This document shows, piece after piece, positions 56,939 through 64,000 of a stretch of DNA of 64,000 nt. The position numbers and the translations under genes are program-made. Position 1 is the stretch's first letter, and each line of letters starts with the position of its first letter. Source of the DNA: Rhinopithecus roxellana (Eukaryota; Chordata; Mammalia; Primates; Cercopithecidae); NCBI RefSeq assembly GCF_007565055.1, contig NC_044559.1:38055546-38119545 (forward strand), in the 5' to 3' direction. The notes beneath the pieces were generated by a model. It did not search any database and had not been told where the DNA came from. It saw only the letters and a program-made list of their open reading frames with translations.

Positions 56939-58223
56939 ACTATTCAATAGGGAAAGGACAGTCTTTTCAATAAATGATCCTAAGAAAACTGGATATCCAA
57001 TGTCAAAGAATGAAGTTGAACCCTTACCTAACACCACATACAAAAATTCACTCAAAATGCGTCAAAGACCTAAACATAAAACCTCGAACTATAAAACTCT
57101 TAGAGGGAAACACAGGGCAAAATCTTCATGACATTGGATTTGACAATGATTTCTTAGGTATGACAAAAACAATCAACAAAAGGAAAAAATAGACAAGTTG
57201 GACTTCATGAAAATCAAAAACTTTTGTGCACCAAAAAACATTATCAATAGAATAAAAAGGCAGCCCACAAAATGGGAGAAAATGTTTGCAAATCACATAA
57301 CTGATAAGTGATTAAAAGCCAGACTATATGCAGATCTCCTAAAACTCAACAAAATAACCCAAACAACCCGATTCAAAAATAGGCAAATGACTTGAACGGA
57401 CATTTTTCCAAAGAAGATATACAAATTGCCAATAAGCACATGAAAATATAGACAGTATCACTAATCATTAAGTAAACACAAATCAAAAGCATAATGAGAT
57501 ACCACCTCACACTGATTATGGTGGCTACTATTAAAAAAAAAAGAAAATAATACATGTTGGTGGGGATAGGAGAAATTAGAACCCTTATGCACTGCTGGTG
57601 GGAATATAAAATTGTGCAGTCACTGTGAAAAATTATATGGCAGTTTTTCAAAAAATTAAACAGAATTACTGTATGATATAACAATTTCACTTCTGGGTAT
57701 ATACTCAAAAGAATTAAAAGCAGGGTCTTGAAGAGGTCTTTGTACACCTATGTTCATGGCAGCCATAGCCAAAATGTGTAAGCAATCCAAGTACCCATTG
57801 ATAGATGAATGTATAGATAAAACGTGGTATATACATACAGTGGAATACTATTTGCCCTTAAAAAGGAAAGAAATTCTGACACATACTACAACATGGATAA
57901 AACTTGAGGGCATTAGGCTAAGTGAAATAAGTTAGTCACAAAACAAAAATATTATTCCACTGATATGAGATACCTAGATAGTCACATTCATAAAGACAAA
58001 GTAGAATGTGGTTGCCAGGGGTGAAGGGAGGAGGGAATGGTTATTGTTAAGTGGGTGTAGAACTTCAGTTCCATAAGCTGAAAAGAGTTATAGAAATGGA
58101 TGGTGGTGATGGTTGTACAACAATATGAAGGTACTTAATGCCACTGAATTGCACACTAACGAATGGCTAAAATGATAAATTTTATGTTATATGTATTTTA
58201 CCACAATAAAAACATGGAAAAAA
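56939..58223 (+). mobile_element. L1M ORF2 C-terminal part and 3' UTR
   Basis: From 'ttcaataaatgatcctaaga' (late ORF2) to the 3' UTR end 'tatgtattttaccacaataa'. ORF1 and most of ORF2 are missing between the 5' UTR piece and here. Confidence 0.72.
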
Positions 58224-58545
58224 GGCCGGGCGCGGTGGCTCAAGCCTGTAATCCCAGCACTTTGGGAGGCCGAGACGGGCGGATCACGAGGTCAGGAGAT
58301 CGAGACCATCCTGGCTAACACGGTGAAACCCCGTCTCTACTAAAAAAATACAAAAATCTAGCCGGGCGAGGTGGCGGGCGCCTGTAGTCCCAGCTACTCG
58401 GGAGGCTGAGGCAGGAGAATGGCGGGAACCCGGGAGGCGGAGCTTGCAGTGAGCTGAGATCCAGCCACTGCACTCCAGCCTGGGCGACAGAGCGAGACTC
58501 CGTCTCAAAAAACAAACAAACAAACAAACAAACAAACAAAAAAAA
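58224..58545 (+). mobile_element. AluY of Old World monkey type, sense
   Basis: Nearly consensus-like young Alu with an (AAAC)n tail. Flanked by 'aaacatgg' copies (about 58209 and 58544). Confidence 0.95.
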
Positions 58546-58559
58546 ACATGGGAAAAATA

Positions 58560-59313
58560 CTGCCCCCGCCCCAATAATAATAAGGGGAAACTAAGTACTG
58601 GTGAGGATATAGAGAAACTGAATCACTCACACATTGCTGGTGAGAATGTAAAATATAGAGTACAGCCACTCTGGGAAACAGTTTGGCAGTTTCTTACAAA
58701 ACTAAACATGCAACTACAATATAGCCCAGCAATTGCACTCTGGGCATTTATTCCAAAAAAAAATGAATTCTTATGAATACTTATGTTTACACAAAAACCT
58801 GTACACAAATGTTCATAGCAGCTATATTTGTAATAGCCAAAAACTGAAAACAACATAGATGTCCTTCAATAAGTGAATGGCTAAATACACTGTGATATAT
58901 ACATACCATGGAATACTGCTCAGCAATGAAAAGGAACAAACTCTTGATACATAAAACTTGGAGGAATATCCAGGAAATTATGCTCACTTAATAAAGCCAA
59001 TCCCAAAAGTTTCCATACTGTATGATTCCATTCGTATAAGATTCTTGAAATGATAAAATTATAGAAATGGAGAACAGATAAGTGGTTGCTAGGGTTTAGT
59101 GGTAGGGGCAGAAGGGATCTTTGTGGTGACCGAACTCTTCTGTATCTTGACTGTATCAATGTCAGTATCCTGGTTGATATTGTTCTATAGTTTTAGAAGA
59201 TTATACCATTGAGGGAAACTGGCTAAAGGATACATGGAATCTCTCTGTATTATCTTGTGCAACTGCAAGTGAATCTATAATTATGTCAAAATAAGAAGTT
59301 TAATTAAAAATAT
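58560..59313 (+). mobile_element. L1M ORF2 end and 3' UTR fragment
   Basis: 'gaggatatagagaaactgaa' and 'gccaaaaactgaaaacaaca', then 3' UTR to 'taattatgtcaaaataagaa'. It repeats the part of L1 already present at 57540-58223, so it is another copy. Confidence 0.7.
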
Positions 59314-59632
59314 GGGCTGGGTGTGATGGCTGACGCCTGTAATCCCAACACTTTTGGAGGCCAACGGTGGGAGGATCCCTTGAGGCCAAGAGTCTGAGAA
59401 CAGCCTGGGCAATACAGCCAAACCCCATCCCTAAAAAAATTTTTTTTAATTAGCCAGGCATGGTGGTGCATGCCTGCAGTCATAGCTCCTCAGGAGGCTG
59501 AGGCAGGAGGATCACTTGAGCCCAGAAATTCAAGGTTACGGTGAGCTACAGTGGCAAAGTTACATGCCACTGCACTCCAGCCTAAGCAGCAGAGTAAGAC
59601 CCTATCTCTAAAAATAAAAATAAAATAAAAAA
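59314..59632 (+). mobile_element. AluJ-type, sense
   Basis: Diverged Alu from ggctgggtgtgatggctg to an (AAAAT)n tail. Confidence 0.88.
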
Positions 59633-59639
59633 ATATATT

Positions 59640-59850
59640 GTGATTTTTCATTTTAAAATGTTATTTATGCTAACACATAGTGGGTTTATTGTTATTATAT
59701 TTAATGACATGAAATAAATATTTTTTAAATATCTACTTTAATTTCTAATAGAGTAAATGTTGATAGATATAAAGGGAAGCTCTTTGTGGGTCTTCAGTAA
59801 TTTTTAAGAATGGTGTACTGAGCCAAACAGTTTGAGAACCGCTTCTCTCC
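59640..59850 (+). mobile_element. hAT/Charlie-like MER remnant
   Basis: 'tatgctaacacatagtgggt' followed by 'ttaatttctaatagagtaaa' and ending 'ccaaacagtttgagaaccgc' resembles a medium-reiterated DNA transposon whose end reads 'agtttgagaaccgctg'. Family not assigned. Confidence 0.45.
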
Positions 59851-59929
59851 CTTATGGTCAATAAATTTAGAATTATTTCTTCATTCATGGCAAGGCATAA
59901 GTAATTACATGTAACTAGGAACTCAGATG
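59754..59929 (+). repeat. 176-bp local duplication, copy 1
   Basis: Matches 62104-62279 over 176 bp with about a dozen differences. It includes the end of the MER-like repeat plus about 80 bp of otherwise single-copy sequence. Confidence 0.93.
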
Positions 59930-60505
59930 ACTTCAAAGAATTAATAAACAGCAACTAAAATGTAATGTCTTTCCACCCATGTTTACCTATATAGAAGCTG
60001 TCTATAGGAGGTCAACCAAGGAAACAAACCAGAAGTGTGTACTATACACAAGAACTTCACCTTGAGTGGATAACACGGAATACAAAAGGAATCAAATTTC
60101 AACCAGATGATACCATTTTCATGATGACTATACCACCTTGAAGTTGGTTTCATAGCTTAATAGGTCTTTCAAGAATTAATGTTACAGAAAGCTTGTGGTA
60201 TTTTAAACTATTTATGGTAAGAAAAGCAAGAGGAACAGTAGCAACTCTGACAAAAACCTAATGTAGTACAGTGCCTAAAACAGAATATATCTGCCTAGAT
60301 TATTCTGTTAAAGACCGTGGCTTCTAATTTAAACATCAATAACAATTAATGCTGAACTAATATAGGAGTCTAATTGGGAAGAAACAACAACACGTTTTTA
60401 AGCAAGATGGTCAAGCTTTGCTGGCACCGTTCACATTATGTTAATACACCATTATTATGTATAGTCAAGACAAGTCTACTGTTACTATAGCCTGAAGCTT
60501 TAGTC
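59930..60505. other. single-copy DNA, no recognised feature
   Basis: No repeat or exon recognised. Confidence 0.4.
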
Positions 60506-60507
60506 TT

Positions 60508-60776
60508 TTTTTTTTTTTTTTTTTTTTTTTTGAGATAGAGTCTTGCTGTGTCACCCAGGCTGGAGTGCAGTGGCGCGAGCTTGGCTCACTGCAACCTTCA
60601 CCTTCCGAGTTCAAGTGATTCTCCTGCCTTGCCCTCCTGAGTAGCTGGGATTACAGGCGTGCGCTACCACGTCCAGCTAATTTTTGTATTTTTAGTAGAG
60701 ATGAGGTTTTACCATGTTGCCCAAGCTGGTCTCAAACTCCTGACCTCAGGTGATCTACCCTCCTCGGCCTCCCATC
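60508..60776 (-). mobile_element. AluS-type, antisense, 5'-truncated by another Alu
   Basis: Antisense Alu that stops at 'ctcggcctcccatcccat', where the next Alu begins. Confidence 0.9.
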
Positions 60777-60787
60777 CCATAGGTTTT

Positions 60788-61143
60788 CTTTCTTTCTTTT
60801 CTTTCTTTCCTTCCTTCCTTCCTTTCTTTTTCTTTCTTTTCTTTTCTTTTTTTTTTTTTTTAATGGAGTTTCGCTGTTATTGCCCAGGCTGGAGTGCAAT
60901 GCCACGATCTTGGCTCACTGCAACCTCCACGCACTGGGTTCAAGCGATTCTGCTGCCTCAGCCTCCTGAGTAGCTGGGATTACAGGCATGCACCACCATG
61001 CCCGGCTAATTTTGTATTGTTTTAGTAGAGACAGGGTTTCTCTATGTTGGTCAGGCTGGTCTCAAACTCCTGACCTCAGGCGATCTGCCTGCCTCGGCCT
61101 CCCAAAGTACTGGGATTACAGACGTGAGCCATCATGCCCAGCC
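60788..61143 (-). mobile_element. AluS-type with (TTTC)n tail, antisense
   Basis: The tail is a (TTTC/TTCC)n and T tract at 60788-60862. Flanked by 'aggttttct' (60780-60788 and 61143-61151). Confidence 0.92.
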
Positions 61144-61151
61144 AGGTTTTC

Positions 61152-61864
61152 TACAAAGAGGAAAAGTCACTCCAATTAGGCTTCTGCGAAACCTAACAAT
61201 CAGCACCAGCCAATTGGCCTACTTCTACAAAACACATTCCATGTTATATTTTAAAATAACACTCTTACTAACGTGTGCACAATGATTCTCTTTCTGAATT
61301 GAAATGTTGGTAGAGTATAACGGTATTTCATGGGTTTGCTTCAGGTTTAAATGATCTCCAAACACGATTTATCTTTTGCATTGCTATGAACCTCAAAAAA
61401 GCGTCAGATAGGTTCTGCTAAGGAATTTCAGCTCTCCCTCCAGAAGAATTACTTTCCCTTCCAGTCACTGTGGCCTGATCAAATTATTTGCAAAACGTTT
61501 CACACTAGTCTTTTAACTAAACTTTGTGTACTTAACAAAATAACCTGATTAAAAAGGAAACACGAACAAAAAAGGAGGAAATAAATCTTAGAACTTTTCA
61601 GCTAGGAAGAGAATGATATGATTTCTAGGTAAAAGTGAGAACATTTACCCTACAGTGAAAAACATTTTTTGACCATACATTTTAAGTATCATTAGTTTAA
61701 AAAGTTCAAGATACAAAAGATCCTGAGTATTGTGTGTCTTGCTCAACTAACACAGAATTCCCATAGGGAATCTCACAAGTAAGAAATTGGACATCAATGA
61801 ATCAGCTTACATTTCGAGGTTCTTATTGAGGTGCTCCTCCCAGAATTCTAGGCTAGATACTGTG
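61152..61864. other. single-copy DNA, no recognised feature
   Basis: No repeat, exon or RNA gene recognised. Confidence 0.4.
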
Positions 61865-62085
61865 CTATGATTGTAGGAGCACAGGTTTTGGGTCAGAAAG
61901 CCCTAGTTCAAATGTCAGCAATGCCATTTATTAGGTTACCTTCCTCAGCCTCAGTTACCTTTACTCTAAAGTGGACATAAAAATAGTACCCAGTTTATAG
62001 GTTTATTGTGAAAATTAAATGAGACATTGTAATGTGTTATGACACAGTAGGTATTCAACAAAGCGTATCTATTGTTATTAGATTC
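61865..62085 (+). mobile_element. MIR SINE, sense
   Basis: 'gtaggagcacaggttttggg', 'tcagaaagccctagttcaaa' and 'gtgaaaattaaatgagacat' then 'agtaggtattcaacaaa': nearly full-length MIR. Confidence 0.85.
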
Positions 62086-62103
62086 TTTTGTATAACTCAT
62101 AGG

Positions 62104-62279
62104 TTAATGTTGATAGATATAAAGGGAAGCTCTTTGTGGGTCTTCAATAATTTTTTTAAATGGTGTACTGAGCCAAACAGTTTGAGAGCTGCTTCTTCCC
62201 CTATGGTCTATAAATTTAGAATTATTTCTTCATTCATGGCAAGGCCTAGGTAATTACATGTAACTACGAACTCAGATGG
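62104..62279 (+). repeat. 176-bp local duplication, copy 2
   Basis: Second copy, same orientation, 2350 bp after the first, directly after the MIR. It lacks the 5' half of the MER-like repeat seen at copy 1. Confidence 0.93.
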
Positions 62280-62929
62280 TACCTATAGGAAAGAGAATGT
62301 AAGATCAGCAGGCTTTAAGTTGAGTGACTGGAATTCACTGGATAATACTAGCCATGAATGGAGATGGCTTTGTAAACCCCAGAAGGGAAGTTTTCATAAA
62401 CATATAAATCTTTTTACAATCTATGGATTCTTTTCCCTCCCCTAATGTAAACCTTTTACTGACTCATCCTATTATTGTCTCCCAGTCCCACATCCACCCT
62501 TTTCTATTCCACACGATAACATCATGGCTAGGAATCTATAAACTACATTTCCTATTAGCCTTTATTAACAGGAAGCATTGGCAGAAGAGTAAAAGGCAGG
62601 CGGAGGAAAGCTCCCATCCCTTCAGACAGCGACTTTAGAAGTGAAGTAGATCTGAAGTGATCCCAGTTTCAGCACCAAGTCCTCTGCTCCATGGTTTCAC
62701 CACCTGCTCCAAGAGTCACTTTGGGCACTCCCAGGTTCTAAGAATATCACCAGTCCAATGGGGTGGAAAATACCTCCTGCAATACTAATATCAGGTTATC
62801 TCAATGGGCATGCATTGCTCTCTCAGCCACCTTGTAGAAGTGTTAACCAATTCCCTGTATTAAATTCATTTTATTGAAATTTGTAGAGAGGTTTCTGTTT
62901 TCCTTACGTGCCCTTAACTGATACTGCTT
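62280..62929. other. mostly single-copy DNA, possible unnamed old repeat at the end
   Basis: No exon seen. The end (about 62855-62927: 'attaaattcattttattgaa', 'gaggtttctgttttcc') resembles the terminus of an old interspersed repeat I cannot name. Confidence 0.35.
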
Positions 62930-63235
62930 CCTATTGCTCTTGACAAAAGTGCAAAGCCCTTGGTGTGGCCTTGAGATCCTACATGATCTTGTCCCAACTA
63001 CCCCCAAGCTTCACCTACTGACCCTCTTTCCTTGAATGTTCAAGGCCTCTTTATTCCTTATAATACTCCACTCTCCATCTTGTCTCATTGTATTCCTACA
63101 TTTGGTGCCTTTTCTCTAGCCGGTCTTCCTTACACCATTCACCTGGCAACTTGTATTCATTCTTCAGTTCTCCACTGGAATGTTACTTTTCCAAAGGCCT
63201 TTCTTGATATCCCCAAATCCAACTTTTAATTGTTT
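62930..63235 (+). mobile_element. L2 fragment, sense
   Basis: 'ttgagatcctacatgatctt', 'gtcccaactacccccaagct', 'cagttctccactggaatgtt' and 'aaggcctttcttgatatccc' keep L2 order. Confidence 0.7.
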
Positions 63236-63703
63236 TTCTAAACAAGAACTAAACTAAGATAAAAGCTATAATATACTTCTCACATATTCCATAAAAGAAA
63301 AAAAAGTAACACCAAAAGGGTCACTTCGGAATAAAGGACGGTCCTTTAAACTGAGTAACTTTATGAAAATCTCTCTGGTGTGCTCATTTCCCCCTTTACA
63401 GCAAGTCTCATTGAGCACTGGCATTAAGGAACTGTGAAACTAGAAGCTGGGAAGTCATATATTCTCATTCAATTTTCAGTGAACTAGGTAAAACAAATGT
63501 TTCAACTCAAAGCTGGCCTCAAAAATAGATGCTCCAACCATGAGTTTGCTGTGGCTACCAATTGGGCACTGTGATATTGAGACCATCCTTGGACTACATT
63601 TGCGAAGGTTACAAGGAACCAAGAAAGGGAGTTTAATCCAACTCTTCATATCCACTCTCAGACACACTGGCTGTGTCTTGCCTCTCACTAGAAATGGACG
63701 TTC
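63236..63703. other. single-copy DNA, no recognised feature
   Basis: No repeat or exon recognised. Two short ORFs on opposite strands over 63476-63731 have no domain signature. Confidence 0.4.
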
Positions 63704-64000
63704 AACCAGGCACAGTGGTTCATGCCTGTAATCCCGGCACTGTGGGAGGCCGAGGCAGGCAGATCATGAGGTCAGGAGTTTGAGACCAGCCTGGCCAACA
63801 TAGTGAAACCCTGGCTCTACTAAAAATACAAAAAATTAGCTGGGTGTGGTGGTGGGTGCCCATAATCCCAGCTACCTGGGAGGCTGAGGCAGGAGAATCG
63901 CTTTAACCCATGAGGCGGAGGTTGCAGTGAGCCGAGATTGTGCCACTGCACTCCAGCCCAGGCAACAGTGTGAGACTTCATCTCAAAAAAAAAAAAAAAA
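63704..64000 (+). mobile_element. AluS-type, sense, tail at the window end
   Basis: Full-length Alu whose A tail (63985-64000) runs off the window; the 3' duplication cannot be checked. Confidence 0.92.

Noticed and set aside
1..64000. CRISPR array, phage, operon or defence system
   Set aside because: No regular direct repeats with unique spacers and no prokaryotic gene signatures. Composition, Alus and splice donor show primate nuclear DNA.

Overview
This window is primate nuclear DNA, most likely from an Old World monkey (macaque, baboon or vervet group). About 50 Alu elements are visible. The least diverged ones (for example at 16744, 33879, 48458 and 58224, plus the antisense copy at 1715) share an AluY variant with 'gagacgggcggatcacgag', 'gccgggcgaggtggcgggcg' and 'gagatccggccactgc'. 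From memory this fits the AluYR-type lineages of cercopithecids; that is recognition, not a database result.

One host gene is supported. At 11937-11994 on the minus strand lies the coding part of exon 1 of SHTN1 (shootin-1, KIAA1598), a neuronal protein that couples actin flow to adhesion during axon outgrowth. It encodes 19 residues plus one base and ends at a consensus GT donor. It sits in a CpG island of about 1.1 kb (about 11590-12660) with GC boxes, which is the promoter. Positions 1-11936 are therefore the first part of SHTN1 intron 1. Positions from about 12.2 kb to 64 kb lie upstream of this promoter and are intergenic, or intronic to any transcript that starts further upstream. No other protein-coding exon, tRNA, rRNA, CRISPR array or prokaryote-type system was found.

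Layout. 0-11.9 kb: intron 1, with an ERV1-like remnant (about 2.3-4.3 kb), an L1M 3' UTR carrying an AluY and a MER2 DNA transposon (4.3-6.3 kb), and L2, MIR and L1 fossils. 11.6-12.7 kb: CpG island and exon 1. 13-26.6 kb: dense Alus in old L1 fragments, a decayed pogo/Tigger transposon (about 19.2-20.8 kb) and an MLT2-type LTR. 26.7-27.6 kb: a possible antisense 3'-UTR retrocopy. 27.6-38.55 kb: one old L1 with a repetitive 5' UTR, ORF1 and ORF2 remnants; a two-LTR MSTA (MaLR) element lies inside its 5' UTR, and six Alus lie in the whole unit. 39-48 kb: mixed single-copy DNA and repeats. 48-59.6 kb: stacked L1 ORF2 and 3' fragments, with an ERV1-type LTR that itself carries an antisense THE1/MST LTR. 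59.6-64 kb: mostly single-copy DNA with a 176-bp local duplication, a MIR and an L2.

I see no undescribed biological system. The notable points are structural: the duplication at 59754/62104, the nested L1-MSTA-Alu unit, the Alu at an L1 deletion junction at 16.7-17.1 kb, an upstream ORF ahead of SHTN1, and the retrocopy candidate. Repeat families were assigned by eye; RepeatMasker would refine names and edges.
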